Origin: Pseudomonas fluorescens
GTDB lineage: Bacteria > Pseudomonadota > Gammaproteobacteria > Pseudomonadales > Pseudomonadaceae
NCBI RefSeq assembly: GCF_001902145.1
Contig: NZ_MRST01000016.1
Location: 103,931 to 167,930 of the forward strand
Reading direction: 5' to 3'
Length of the DNA: 64,000 nt
The notes under the pieces were generated by a model, which did no database searches, was not told the DNA's origin, and saw nothing but the letters and a program-made list of their open reading frames with translations. Within the stretch, counting starts at the first letter, position 1, and each line of letters begins with the position of its first letter. Positions 1-9,123 of the stretch are shown in pieces. The position numbers and the translations under genes were made by a program.

Positions 1-152
1 TCTTTCAGGCGTACGGCTTCTTCCACAGCGATTTCGCAGAAAGGGTTCATCGACATCTTGACGTTAGCAAGGTCGACGCCGGAATTGTCCGCCTTGACGC
101 GAACTTTCACGTTGTAATCGACAACGCGTTTGACAGCTACAAGAACCTTCAT
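1..152 (-). CDS. etfB: Electron transfer flavoprotein beta subunit, N-terminal part (runs off the window)
   Basis: The reverse strand opens with [19 protein letters not shown] and continues in frame to the window edge, giving about 50 residues. This is the standard N terminus of EtfB, the beta subunit of the soluble FAD/AMP-containing electron transfer flavoprotein that takes electrons from acyl-CoA and other flavin dehydrogenases. It lies divergently from the gene for its own oxidase partner, ETF-ubiquinone oxidoreductase, with a 516-bp control region between them. Only the start is visible; etfA would be expected further along the same strand outside the window. Confidence 0.93.
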   Translation of the reverse strand, partial: MKVLVAVKRVVDYNVKVRVKADNSGVDLANVKMSMNPFCEIAVEEAVRLK

Positions 153-519
153 GGATTCCTCGTTACTCTCCGGTGAAAAGAAAGTCGCCTAGGCGAACCT
201 GGCGGTTGATGCTCATCGGCACACAAGGGCACCTCCAAAGACCTCGGCAGTGGCCTTGCACACGGGAAATGACGACCGTTCGTCAGTGGTGACTGAGAGG
301 TCATTCTTTATCGCGGCGTGTAAACTGCGCTCCAACGTTTGGGTGCGCATCACCTTCATTGCCTTCGGCCTGTCTTTGGACGTGCTCTTGAAACCTGCAG
401 TCTGCCTACGGGAAGCGCAAAACCGACCGTATCTTGACCGGAACGCCTATTCTGGTCAATACGGCAAAATGGTCAGTCATAAGCCCCGTTGCTTTGATTT
501 ATCTAGGCTGCAGGCAATT

Positions 520-533
520 CAAACAAACGTTTG
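520..533. promoter_or_regulatory. PsrA-like operator palindrome (CAAAC-N4-GTTTG)
   Basis: The 14 bases read CAAACAAACGTTTG, matching the C/GAAAC-N2-4-GTTTG/C pattern known for the fatty-acid-responsive TetR regulator PsrA of pseudomonads. It sits two bases upstream of the -35 hexamer of the etfQO promoter. That PsrA controls ETF genes is established for P. aeruginosa as I recall it; binding here is inference. Confidence 0.55.
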
Positions 534-535
534 TA

Positions 536-564
536 TTGGACGCTGTCAGTGGTCTATATATAAT
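536..564 (+). promoter_or_regulatory. Sigma70 promoter of etfQO
   Basis: A -35 hexamer TTGGAC (536-541) and a perfect -10 TATAAT (559-564) are separated by 17 bp. The predicted transcript would start near 571, leaving a leader of about 100 nt before etfQO. The rest of the 153-668 gap shows no gene; it must also hold the divergent etfB promoter, which I could not place with confidence. Confidence 0.7.
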
Positions 565-668
565 GCGCCACCTAGAGAGACAGGTGGGTGCTGCCTTCGC
601 GCAGAACCACACCGAACCTCCACCCATTAGAAAAAAAAGCCTGTTGAGCCTTGAGTAGGAGATAGCCT

Positions 669-2333
669 GTGGAACGCGAATACATGGAATTCGACGTGGT
701 CATCGTCGGCGCTGGCCCGGCTGGCCTGTCTGCCGCCTGCCGACTGAAGCAGAAGGCCGCCGAAGCCGGTAAGGAAATCAGCGTCTGCGTGGTCGAGAAA
801 GGCTCCGAAGTCGGCGCCCACATCCTCTCCGGTGCCGTGTTTGAACCACGTGCCCTGAATGAACTGTTCCCGGACTGGAAAGCACTCGGCGCCCCGCTCA
901 ACACGCCCGTGGTGCGCGATGACATCTATGTACTGCGCAGCCCGGAAGCCTCCACCAAGGTGCCCGACTTCTTTGTGCCCAAGACCATGCACAACGAAGG
1001 CAACTACATCATTTCCCTGGGCAACCTGTGCCGCTGGCTGGCCCAGCAGGCCGAGAACCTGGGCGTAGAAATCTACCCAGGCTTCGCCGCCCAGGAAGCG
1101 CTGTTCGACGAGAACGGCGTGGTACGCGGGATCATCACGGGCGACCTCGGCGTCGACCGTGAAGGCAAGCCAAAAGACGGCCTGTACACCCCCGGCATGG
1201 AGCTGCGTGGCAAGTACACGCTGTTCGCCGAAGGTTGCCGTGGCCACATCGGCAAGCAATTGATCCAGCGCTTCAACCTAGACAGCGACGCCGACGCCCA
1301 GCACTACGGCATCGGCCTGAAGGAAATCTGGGAAATCGACCCAGCCAAGCACCAGCCGGGCCTGGTGGTGCACACCGCCGGTTGGCCGCTGGACATCATG
1401 GGTAACGAGAACACCGGTGGCTCGTTCCTTTATCACCTGGAAAACAATCAAGTCGTGGTCGGCCTGATTGTCGACCTGTCCTACAGCAACACCTTCCTGT
1501 CGCCGTTCGATGAATTCCAGCGCCTCAAGCATCACCCGGTGCTGGCCCAGTACCTGGAAGGCGGTAAGCGCATCAGTTACGGCGCCCGCGCGATTTGCAA
1601 AGGTGGCCTGAACTCGCTGCCGAAGATGGTCTTCAAGGGCGGCGCGCTGATCGGTTGCGATCTGGGCACCCTGAACTTCGCCAAGATCAAAGGCAGTCAC
1701 ACCGCGATGAAGTCCGGCATGCTCGCCGCCGACGCCGTGGCCGACCGTCTGTTTGCCGAATCCGAGGGCGGTGATGAGCTGACCACGTATGTCGACAGCT
1801 TCAAAGCCAGCTGGCTGTACGAAGAACTGTTCGCCAGCCGTAATTTCGGCCCGGCCGTGCACAAGTTCGGCGCAATCATCGGCGGCGGTTTCAACTGGCT
1901 CGACCAGAACATTTTCGGCGGCAAGATCCCTTTCACCCTGCACGACACCAAGCCGGACTACGCCTGCCTGAAGCTGGCCAAAGACAGCCAGAAGATCGAC
2001 TACCCCAAACCCGACGGCAAGCTGAGCTTCGACAAACTGAGCTCGGTGTTCATCTCCGGCACCAACCATGAAGAAGAGCAGCCGTGCCACTTGAAGCTCA
2101 AAGACCCAAGCATCCCGATCGGCACCAACCTGCCGCTCTACGATGAACCGGCGCAGCGCTACTGCCCGGCTGGCGTATATGAAGTGGTGACCAAGGAAGA
2201 CGGCGAGAAACGCTTCCAGATCAACGCCCAGAACTGCGTGCACTGCAAGACCTGTGACATCAAGGACCCTTCGCAGAACATCACCTGGGTGACGCCGGAA
2301 GGTGCGGGCGGGCCGACTTACCCGAATATGTAA
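669..2333 (+). CDS. etfQO: Electron transfer flavoprotein-ubiquinone oxidoreductase
   Basis: This 554-residue protein passes electrons from reduced ETF to ubiquinone at the inner membrane, so that fatty-acid and amino-acid acyl-CoA oxidation feeds respiration. The N terminus carries the FAD-binding GAGPAGLSAACR motif near residues 12-23. The C terminus has the 4Fe-4S ligand set, with CPAGVYE followed by CVHCKTCDIKDPSQNITW, and the usual GGP-Y-P-N-M tail. The start is a GTG preceded by AGGAGA at good spacing; an in-frame ATG five codons later is possible. Length is normal for the bacterial family. It is transcribed away from etfB and closed by an intrinsic terminator. Confidence 0.96.
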   Translation: MEREYMEFDVVIVGAGPAGLSAACRLKQKAAEAGKEISVCVVEKGSEVGAHILSGAVFEPRALNELFPDWKALGAPLNTPVVRDDIYVLRSPEASTKVPDFFVPKTMHNEGNYIISLGNLCRWLAQQAENLGVEIYPGFAAQEALFDENGVVRGIITGDLGVDREGKPKDGLYTPGMELRGKYTLFAEGCRGHIGKQLIQRFNLDSDADAQHYGIGLKEIWEIDPAKHQPGLVVHTAGWPLDIMGNENTGGSFLYHLENNQVVVGLIVDLSYSNTFLSPFDEFQRLKHHPVLAQYLEGGKRISYGARAICKGGLNSLPKMVFKGGALIGCDLGTLNFAKIKGSHTAMKSGMLAADAVADRLFAESEGGDELTTYVDSFKASWLYEELFASRNFGPAVHKFGAIIGGGFNWLDQNIFGGKIPFTLHDTKPDYACLKLAKDSQKIDYPKPDGKLSFDKLSSVFISGTNHEEEQPCHLKLKDPSIPIGTNLPLYDEPAQRYCPAGVYEVVTKEDGEKRFQINAQNCVHCKTCDIKDPSQNITWVTPEGAGGPTYPNM

Positions 2334-2350
2334 GTCGTTCGCTTAACCAG

Positions 2351-2379
2351 AAAAGGCTCCCGAAATGGGAGCCTTTTTT
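2351..2379 (+). terminator. Intrinsic terminator of etfQO
   Basis: GGCTCCC and GGGAGCC form a 7-bp GC-rich stem with a GAAAT-type loop, flanked by AAAA and a run of six T, 18 bp after the etfQO stop. Confidence 0.88.
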
Positions 2380-2400
2380 GTGGGCGACATCGATCAAAAT

Positions 2401-2498
2401 GTAGGAGCGAGCTTGCTCGCGAAAAACGTCAACGATAACGCGCGCAGTCTGAATGAACGCGGCGCCTGTTAGTTTTTCGCGAGCAAGCTCGCTCCTAC
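2401..2498. repeat. REP pair (inverted REP doublet)
   Basis: GTAGGAGCGAGCTTGCTCGCGA at the left is repeated as its reverse complement at the right, with about 50 bp between. This is the Pseudomonas repetitive extragenic palindrome layout. It lies between convergent etfQO and the AraC-type gene. Confidence 0.9.
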
Positions 2499-2507
2499 CG
2501 TGTGGTG

Positions 2508-3401
2508 TCAGGCGGCCCGCTCTTCGCCAGGGTTGCGCAGGAAATAGCGCTTGTACTCCCGACTGAACTGCGACGTACTCTGGTACCCCACCTTGTGCGC
2601 CGCCTGCGCCACGCTCATGCCTTCCACCAGCAGCAACTGCTGAGCCTTCAATAACCGCAAGCGCTTGAGGTACTGCACTGGCGACAACAAGGTGCAGCGT
2701 TTGAAATGCTCATGAAAGGTCGACGCACTCATGTGCGCATACCCGGCCAACGTCTCGATATTCAGCGGTTCGGCGTAATAGGCATGCAGGTGATTCAAGG
2801 CCGTGGCGATCCGGGAAAACTGCCCCTGCTGTTCCACCAGCGCACGCAGCACATCCGCCTGGGGCCCGCGCAAGGCGGTGAACAACAATTCGCGCACACG
2901 CGCCGGGCCCATGATCCGGCTTTCCAGCGGATCGTGCAGGCACTGCAACAACCGCTCGACGCAACCGCGCATCGTATCGTCCAGCACCACCGAACTCATC
3001 GACTCCAAGGTCTGCGCGGTCGGCGGCGGCCCGGCTTGCATGCCCATGGCAATCACCAACTCGCCCAACACCACGCGGTCGATGCCCACCGTCACGCCAT
3101 ACAGCGGCGCCTCAGGGGCCATGGCAAAGGTCTCGCATTCGAACGGCACCGGCATCGCCTGGATCAGGTAATGCCCGGCGCCATACTCCAACGTGCGCGG
3201 GCCGAGGTAGGCGACCTTGCTGCCTTGGGCCACGAACATCAGGCTTGGCTCATAGATCTGCGGCCCACGCGCTACATCGCAGCTGGCACGTAACACCTGC
3301 ACTCCAGGCAGGTGAGTCGGGGAAAAACCGTCGCGGGGCGTGAGCCCTTCGATCAAGGAAACCAACGTGGCATTGGCGTCCAAATGGCGGGTCAACAGCA
3401 T
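2508..3401 (-). CDS. AraC/XylS family transcriptional regulator with AraC_N cupin domain
   Basis: The 297-residue protein has an N-terminal sensor half resembling the AraC_N cupin (with the typical YEPSLMFVAQGSK and GAGHYLIQAMPVPFE segments) and a C-terminal double helix-turn-helix from about residue 195, where YAHMSASTFHEHFKR and YQSTSQFSREYKR are the family signature. The gene is divergent from a zinc alcohol dehydrogenase, a pairing often seen in pseudomonads, so it probably regulates that gene in response to an aldehyde or alcohol. The inducer is unknown. Confidence 0.9.
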   Translation of the reverse strand: MLLTRHLDANATLVSLIEGLTPRDGFSPTHLPGVQVLRASCDVARGPQIYEPSLMFVAQGSKVAYLGPRTLEYGAGHYLIQAMPVPFECETFAMAPEAPLYGVTVGIDRVVLGELVIAMGMQAGPPPTAQTLESMSSVVLDDTMRGCVERLLQCLHDPLESRIMGPARVRELLFTALRGPQADVLRALVEQQGQFSRIATALNHLHAYYAEPLNIETLAGYAHMSASTFHEHFKRCTLLSPVQYLKRLRLLKAQQLLLVEGMSVAQAAHKVGYQSTSQFSREYKRYFLRNPGEERAA

Positions 3402-3581
3402 GGCAAAAAACTTCGCGAATAAGGGATGACAGCATCATCGCAGGTCTGGCGGCCAATATATCCAAACCTGAGGCACGGCCGGACGAATAGGCATGAGACT
3501 CGGAGCATTTGCCATGTTCGCGCCAAAGGCCTGCGCGCAGAATTTGCCGCCTCTGCAGTCCAAGCTTTTGTGAGGTTTACT

Positions 3582-4634
3582 ATGTACACCGCCATCGGTT
3601 ACGCCGCCCAGTCGGCCACCACGCCCCTCGCCCCGATGTCATTTGAACGCCGCAGCCCGCGTGTCGATGACGTGGCCATCGAGATTCTCTACTGCGGCGT
3701 GTGCCACTCCGATATCCACCAGGCGCGCAACGAATGGGGCATCGCCGTGTACCCGCTGATGCCGGGCCACGAGATTGTCGGCAAGGTCACCGCCGTCGGC
3801 GCCAACGTCACTGCGCATAAAGTCGGTGACCTGGTGGGCGTAGGCTGCATGGTCGACTCGTGCCGTCACTGCGAAGCCTGCCAATCAGACCTTGAGCAAT
3901 ACTGCCTCGAAGGCCCGACCATGACCTATGCCACGCCGGACCGCGTGGATGGCAGCAACACCATGGGTGGCTACTCCGACAGCATCGTGGTCAGCGAGCA
4001 TTTCGTGGTGAAGATCCCGGCCAAGCTCGACCTGGCCAGCGCTGCGCCGATCCTGTGCGCAGGCATCACCACCTATTCGCCCCTCAAGCACTACGGCGTG
4101 AAAGCCGGCGATAAAGTCGGGATCCTCGGCATGGGTGGCCTGGGCCACATGGGCATCAAGTTCGCCAAAGCCATGGGCGCCGAAGTCACGTTGTTCACGC
4201 GCTCGGCCAGCAAGGCCGAGGAAGGCCGTCGCCAGGGCGCCGACCATGTGATCGTCTCCACTGATGCCGAGCAGATGAAAGCTGCTGCCGGGCACTTCGA
4301 CTTCCTGCTCGACACCATCCCGGTGCAGCACGATCTGAACCCCTACCTCGATGTGCTGCGCTTTGACGGCGTGCATATCCTGGTCGGCCTGATCGAGCCG
4401 GTGGACCCGCCCGTCAACGCCGCCAAGCTGGTGCTGGGCCGTAAAGTCTTGGCCGGTTCGCTGATCGGTGGCATTGCCGAAACCCAGGAAGTCCTGGATT
4501 TCTGCGCCGAGCATGGCATTACCTGCGACATCGAGATGCTCGACATCCGGCAGATCAACGAAGCTTACGCACGCATGATTGCCGGTGATGTGAAGTACCG
4601 CTTTGTCATCGACATGGCGAGCCTGAAAGCCTGA
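3582..4634 (+). CDS. Zinc-dependent NAD(P) alcohol dehydrogenase, YahK/cinnamyl-alcohol-dehydrogenase type
   Basis: The 350-residue medium-chain dehydrogenase should interconvert aldehydes and alcohols. Cys41, the His63-Glu64 pair in GHE, and Cys159 fit the catalytic zinc site. Cys94, Cys97, Cys100 and Cys108 form the structural zinc lobe. GMGGLG at about 183-188 is the Rossmann dinucleotide motif. The frame is open upstream to 3426, but that stretch looks non-coding. The ATG at 3582 is preceded by TGAGG and gives the family's normal length, so I chose it. The stop directly abuts the stop of the convergent IclR gene. Confidence 0.92.
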   Translation: MYTAIGYAAQSATTPLAPMSFERRSPRVDDVAIEILYCGVCHSDIHQARNEWGIAVYPLMPGHEIVGKVTAVGANVTAHKVGDLVGVGCMVDSCRHCEACQSDLEQYCLEGPTMTYATPDRVDGSNTMGGYSDSIVVSEHFVVKIPAKLDLASAAPILCAGITTYSPLKHYGVKAGDKVGILGMGGLGHMGIKFAKAMGAEVTLFTRSASKAEEGRRQGADHVIVSTDAEQMKAAAGHFDFLLDTIPVQHDLNPYLDVLRFDGVHILVGLIEPVDPPVNAAKLVLGRKVLAGSLIGGIAETQEVLDFCAEHGITCDIEMLDIRQINEAYARMIAGDVKYRFVIDMASLKA

Positions 4635-5438
4635 TCAGGCCTTGGCGCCCAACTCCGCTGACAGCCGGGCTGCGACCTGTTTGATCACAGGGATCAGCTC
4701 GGCCATTTTCTCCAGCGGCATGTAGGGCACGGTACTGGCGATGCTGATGCCGGCGACAATGCGCCCGCTGGCATCGCGCACTGGTGCGGCCACGCAGCGG
4801 ATCGAAGGCTCGTTGTCTTCGAGGTCAAACGCGTAGCCACCCTCGACATACTCATGCATGCGTTGTTCGAACTGCGCCCAGGATTGCTCCGGGTGCTGCG
4901 GCCATTGCAGGCTTCTGCCCGTCGTCGGCAAGCTCGCCTCGTACAAGCGCTGCCACTCCTGCGGCGAATCATCCAGCATTAACGCCTTGCCGATACCGGT
5001 GCGCGCCAGCGGCATGCGATGGCCGACCCGCGAGCGCATTTCCGGCCCATTGCGACCGGGGTTCTTGTGCAGGTAAAGCACCTCGTCGTACTCACGAATC
5101 GCCAGGTGAATGGTATCGCCGGTCAGCGCCGACAACTCATCCAGGTAGGGCACCGCCAGGTTCACCAAGGGCAACTCTTCACGGGCCTGGAACCCCAATT
5201 CGATCAGCTTGGGCCCCAGCAGATAACCGACCTGGGGCACCACACGCAGGTAACGCTCGTCCACCAGGCAACTGGCCAGGCGGTGCGTCGTGCTGCGCGT
5301 GGTGCCGATGCGCCGGGCGATCTCCTTGAGATCCCGCGCACCAGCCGCCACCGCTTGCACCACGCCCAGGCCGCGCAACAGGGTCTGGGTGCCGGTGGGG
5401 GCGGCGTCTTTGACGGGGATGTGGGCGTTTTCCTGCAT
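4635..5438 (-). CDS. IclR family transcriptional regulator
   Basis: The 267-residue protein has an N-terminal winged helix (about 17-75, with LKEIARRIGTTRSTTHRLASCL) and a C-terminal IclR effector-binding domain (HLAIREYDEVLYLHK; VEGGYAFDLEDNEPSIRCVAAPV; GISIAS). Such proteins sense small organic acids or sugars. It lies just downstream of the araHGF-dehydrogenase operon on the same strand, separated by a REP pair, and is the likely local regulator of that operon. The ligand is not known. Confidence 0.9.
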   Translation of the reverse strand: MQENAHIPVKDAAPTGTQTLLRGLGVVQAVAAGARDLKEIARRIGTTRSTTHRLASCLVDERYLRVVPQVGYLLGPKLIELGFQAREELPLVNLAVPYLDELSALTGDTIHLAIREYDEVLYLHKNPGRNGPEMRSRVGHRMPLARTGIGKALMLDDSPQEWQRLYEASLPTTGRSLQWPQHPEQSWAQFEQRMHEYVEGGYAFDLEDNEPSIRCVAAPVRDASGRIVAGISIASTVPYMPLEKMAELIPVIKQVAARLSAELGAKA

Positions 5439-5506
5439 ATCGGGCCTATAAGTATGAAAGCGGGGGCATTATGGCAAATACCAACTCCCAATACAGCGCA
5501 GATCCA

Positions 5507-5600
5507 AATGTGGGAGCGGGCTTGCTCGCGAATGCTGTGTGTCAATCAGCACATTCATCAGCTGATACTCCGCATTCGCGAGCAAGCCCGCTCCCACATT
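5507..5600. repeat. REP pair
   Basis: AATGTGGGAGCGGGCTTGCTCGCGAA and its reverse complement flank about 40 bp. It separates the IclR gene from the end of araH and could act on the 3' end of the transporter mRNA. Confidence 0.9.
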
Positions 5601-5626
5601 GGTTTCTGGGTGTTCTTGAGGGGTAC

Positions 5627-6598
5627 TCAACGTTGTTTCATGCGGTCGATTATCACCGCCAGCAACAGGATCGAGCCACGAATCACATACTGGTAAAACG
5701 TATCGATGTTCTTCAGGTTCATCGCATTCTCGATGATCGCCAGAATCAACACCCCGGCAATCACATGGCGGATCATGCCGATGCCGCCGCTCAACGACAC
5801 CCCGCCCAGCACACAGGCCGAGATCACGGTCAGTTCGAACCCCTGGCCAATCATCGGCTGGCCCGAGGTCATGCGTGACGCGAGGATCACCCCGGCCAAT
5901 GCGCCGATCAAACCGTGCACGGCAAAAATGATGATCTTGGTGCGATCGACATTGACCCCGGCGAGCAACGCGGCTTCCTGGTTGCCGCCAATGGCCATGG
6001 TGTTGCGCCCATAGGTGGTGTAATTGAGCAGCCAGCCAAAGAACACAAAGCACAGTACGGTGATGATGATCGGCACCGGCACGCCCAGCAGTTGGCCGTT
6101 GCCGAACACGAAGAACCCTTCATTCATCACCCCCACCGCCTTGCCGTTGGAGAAGATGTAGGCCAGGCCGCGCACGATCTGCATGGTCGCCAGGGTGGCA
6201 ATCAGCGCATTGATGCGCAGCTTGGCGATCACGATGCCGTTGATCAGCCCTACCACCAGGCCCATGGCCAAGGCCGCCGACACGCCGAGTACCACGCTGT
6301 CGGTGTCGCGCATCACGATGCCCGCCACCACCCCGGCGCAGGCGATCACCGAGCCTACCGACAAGTCGAAGTGCCCTGAGGCCAGGCAGAACAACATGGT
6401 GCACGCAGCAATACCGACAGTCGAAATCGCCAGGCCCAGACCGCGCATGTTCAGCGGCGAGAGGAAGTTGTCGATGAACACCGCGCTGAGCACAAAAATG
6501 CCCAGTGCCGCCAGCAGCATCACCCAGTCATCGAGAAATTTGCGCTGATTGAAACCCGGCCAGAAACCCTTTGCAGTTTTTACCTCAGACATAGCCAA
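5627..6598 (-). CDS. araH: Sugar ABC transporter permease, L-arabinose type
   Basis: The 323-residue, strongly hydrophobic protein matches the BPD_transp_2 (RbsC/AraH) permease family, with ASGHFDLSVGSVIA and the LGGVSLSGGIGMIRHVIAGVLI signature near the C terminus. It forms the membrane channel for the AraF-AraG system. About eight to ten membrane helices can be read. It is the last gene of the operon and follows araG by 16 bp. Substrate assignment rests on the strong resemblance of the neighbouring AraF to E. coli AraF. Confidence 0.88.
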   Translation of the reverse strand: MAMSEVKTAKGFWPGFNQRKFLDDWVMLLAALGIFVLSAVFIDNFLSPLNMRGLGLAISTVGIAACTMLFCLASGHFDLSVGSVIACAGVVAGIVMRDTDSVVLGVSAALAMGLVVGLINGIVIAKLRINALIATLATMQIVRGLAYIFSNGKAVGVMNEGFFVFGNGQLLGVPVPIIITVLCFVFFGWLLNYTTYGRNTMAIGGNQEAALLAGVNVDRTKIIIFAVHGLIGALAGVILASRMTSGQPMIGQGFELTVISACVLGGVSLSGGIGMIRHVIAGVLILAIIENAMNLKNIDTFYQYVIRGSILLLAVIIDRMKQR

Positions 6599-6614
6599 AC
6601 CCTCTTATTCTTGT

Positions 6615-8114
6615 TCAAGCCCGTGACTGTGGCAGCGCCAGTTGCAGCAGGCGCGCTTCATCCGCTTGGGCGCGGGGCAACTCACCGGTCAAGGCGCCTT
6701 CACTCATGACCAGGATGCGGTCGGAGATGCCCATCACTTCCATCAGGTCGCTGGACACCACGATTACCGCAATGCCACTGGCCGCCAGGTTATGGATGAT
6801 CTGGTAGATCTCCGACTTGGCGCCGATGTCGATACCCCGGGTGGGCTCGTCCAGCAGCAGGACCTTCATCGGCATCGACAGCCAGCGGCCAAGGATGGCT
6901 TTCTGTTGGTTGCCACCGGACAGGTACAGGATTTTCTGCTCGGCATTCGGCGTCTTGACCTTCATGGCCTGGATCTGCCGTTCGGCGTTGCCCTTCTCCC
7001 AGCCGTCACGCAGCAACCAGCCGAACGAGGCATGGGCACTACGAGCGCTGATGTTGATATTTTCCGCCACGCTGGACAGCGGGATGATGCCTTCCTTCTT
7101 GCGGTCTTCCGGGCACAGCAGCACGCCAGCGGCGATGGCGTCGCGGGGTGAGCGCAACTGCAGCGGCTCACCGCAGAGCGCCAGGCTGCCGGCGCTGGCG
7201 CGTTCCAGGCCGCTGAGCAGGCGCAATAGCTCTGTGCGTCCTGCCCCCACCAGCCCGAACAGACCCAGGATCTCGCCTTTGCGTACCTGGAAACTCACGG
7301 GTTCACGCAGGCCGGGGCCGAGCAAGCCCTCGACCTTGAGCGCCACCTCACCTTGCTCGCGCGGTCGGTAATCGTAGATATCCTGGATATCGCGACCGAC
7401 CATGCAGGTCACCAACTGGTCGTGGGTCAGCGTGCTCATGTCCTCGAAAGTACGCACGTAGCGGCCGTCCTTGAACACCGTCACCGCATCGCAAATGCGG
7501 AACACCTCTTCCATGCGGTGGGACACATAGAGCACCACTTTGCCCTCGTCGCGCAGGCGCGTGATGATGGCCATCAAGCGCTCTATTTCCCGCGCCGAGA
7601 GGCTGCTGGTCGGCTCGTCAAAGGCGATCACATGGGCGCCACGGGACAGCGCCTTGGCGATTTCCACCAGTTGGCGCTGGCCCAGGGACAGGCGCCCGAG
7701 TTTTTCGTCGGGGTCGATTTCATCGGCCAGGCCCTTGAGGCAAGCCAGGGCCTGCTTGCGCAGCAGGCTCCGGTTGACCACGCCAAAGCGCGTGGGCAAA
7801 TGCCCGAGGAACAGGTTCTCGGCCACGCTCATTTCCGGCACCAGGTGCAGCTCTTGGTGAATCACCGCCACGCCACTGGCAATGCTGTCGGCAGCGCATT
7901 TGAAGGCCATGGTCTGCGCGCCGATCTGCACCGTGCCGCTGGACGGAATGTAGGCGCCGCCGAGGATTTTCAGCAGGGTCGACTTGCCTGCGCCGTTCTC
8001 GCCCATCAGCGCGTGCACCGAATGCGGCCGCGCTTCAAAGCTGATCTGCGCCAGGGCTTTCACACCGGGAAACTCCTTGCCGATGCCATTGAAACGCAGG
8101 GCTGCGCCGCTCAT
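6615..8114 (-). CDS. araG: Sugar ABC transporter ATP-binding protein, L-arabinose type
   Basis: The protein is a tandem ABC ATPase of 499 residues, the normal size for AraG/RbsA/MglA. The first cassette has Walker A GENGAGKST and the signature LSLGQRQ followed by AFDEPTSSLS. The second has the degenerate Walker A GLVGAGRTE and a canonical LSGGNQQ with LLLDEPTRGIDIG, as is typical for this family. The frame extends 36 codons upstream into araF, but the ATG at 8114 overlaps the araF stop as ATGA, so I chose it. Confidence 0.93.
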   Translation of the reverse strand: MSGAALRFNGIGKEFPGVKALAQISFEARPHSVHALMGENGAGKSTLLKILGGAYIPSSGTVQIGAQTMAFKCAADSIASGVAVIHQELHLVPEMSVAENLFLGHLPTRFGVVNRSLLRKQALACLKGLADEIDPDEKLGRLSLGQRQLVEIAKALSRGAHVIAFDEPTSSLSAREIERLMAIITRLRDEGKVVLYVSHRMEEVFRICDAVTVFKDGRYVRTFEDMSTLTHDQLVTCMVGRDIQDIYDYRPREQGEVALKVEGLLGPGLREPVSFQVRKGEILGLFGLVGAGRTELLRLLSGLERASAGSLALCGEPLQLRSPRDAIAAGVLLCPEDRKKEGIIPLSSVAENINISARSAHASFGWLLRDGWEKGNAERQIQAMKVKTPNAEQKILYLSGGNQQKAILGRWLSMPMKVLLLDEPTRGIDIGAKSEIYQIIHNLAASGIAVIVVSSDLMEVMGISDRILVMSEGALTGELPRAQADEARLLQLALPQSRA

Positions 8115-9091
8115 TTCCACAGGCCGATCTTGGTCAGTTCTTCCTGGAAATTGGCGCGGGTGATCAAGGTCACTTCGTCCATGGCGGTGTATTTGGCCGG
8201 TTCCTTGCCGGTGGTGACCCATTCGTACATCGCCAGCGCGGTGTTATAGCCCTCGATATGCGGGCTGGGCAGCATGGAGCCGAAGAAACCGCTGTCGGCT
8301 TTCTTCAATTCGCCAATGGCGTCGGTGCCATTGATGCCGATGCCGATCACGTTGGCGGCCTTGAAGCCGGCGCTCTCAGTAGCGCGCACGCCGCCGAGCA
8401 CGGTGTTGTCATTCATGCCGCCGATGATCAGGTTCTTCGCACCGCCGGGCAGCTTGACCAGGGCCGAGTTGGTGGCGTCCATGCTGCCGGGAACGTCGAG
8501 GGTTTTCAGCGCGGCGGTGAGGATGTGGTCCTTGGGAATACCGGCCTCCTCCAGGGATTTGATCGAGCCGTCTGTGCGTTTCTTGCCGGTGTCGAGCTCG
8601 TTGAAGGTGTTGATCACCGCATAGGTGTCCTTCCAGTCCCAACCGCGTTTTTTCGCTTCGGCGGCCATGGCGGCGCCCTGCTTCTGGCCCACTTCAAACG
8701 CGGCCATGCCCAGGTACGGCACGTCTTCCATGAAGTTGCCCTTGGCATCGACAAAGCGATCATCCACGGCCATCACTTTCAAGCCGTTGGCCTTGGCCTT
8801 AGCGACGATGGCCGGGCCCAGGGACACGTCCGGCGGGCAGATCACAAAACCCTTGGCGCCGTTCGCGGCCAGGCTGTCGATGGCCGACAAGGTCTTTTCG
8901 CCATCGGGCACGGCGATCTTGATCACGGTAAAACCATGCTCCTTGCCGGCTTTTTCCGCGAATGCCCACTCCGTTTGAAACCAGGGTTCCTCAGCCTGCT
9001 TGACCAGGAAACCGATCTTCACTTCTTCAGCCGATACCCAGCCGCAGAACGCCATCGCCAGTGCCACGGCACCGAGTGTTTGCTTGAACAT
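8111..9091 (-). CDS. araF: Periplasmic sugar-binding protein, L-arabinose type
   Basis: The 326-residue protein begins with a signal peptide (MFKQTLGAVALAMAFCGWVSA, cut before EEVKIG). The mature part closely follows E. coli AraF as I know it: GFLVKQAEEPWFQTEWAFA, KIAVPDGEKTLSAIDSLAANGAKGFVIC, and GMNDNTVLGGVRATE. It binds the sugar in the periplasm and delivers it to AraGH. The frame is open far upstream, but the start at 9091 has a strong AAGGAGGTG ribosome site. It is separated from the upstream dehydrogenase gene by 32 bp. Confidence 0.93.
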   Translation of the reverse strand: MFKQTLGAVALAMAFCGWVSAEEVKIGFLVKQAEEPWFQTEWAFAEKAGKEHGFTVIKIAVPDGEKTLSAIDSLAANGAKGFVICPPDVSLGPAIVAKAKANGLKVMAVDDRFVDAKGNFMEDVPYLGMAAFEVGQKQGAAMAAEAKKRGWDWKDTYAVINTFNELDTGKKRTDGSIKSLEEAGIPKDHILTAALKTLDVPGSMDATNSALVKLPGGAKNLIIGGMNDNTVLGGVRATESAGFKAANVIGIGINGTDAIGELKKADSGFFGSMLPSPHIEGYNTALAMYEWVTTGKEPAKYTAMDEVTLITRANFQEELTKIGLWK

Positions 9092-9123
9092 GGACCACCT
9101 CCTTCTTGTTATTGAAAAACGCT

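Noticed and set aside
1278..2243. Open frame of 321 codons antisense to etfQO
   Set aside because: Composition shadow of etfQO with no family features.
3426..3581. N-terminal extension of the alcohol dehydrogenase
   Set aside because: The extra 52 residues are Arg-rich and unlike the family, and the ATG at 3582 has a ribosome site and gives the normal N terminus.
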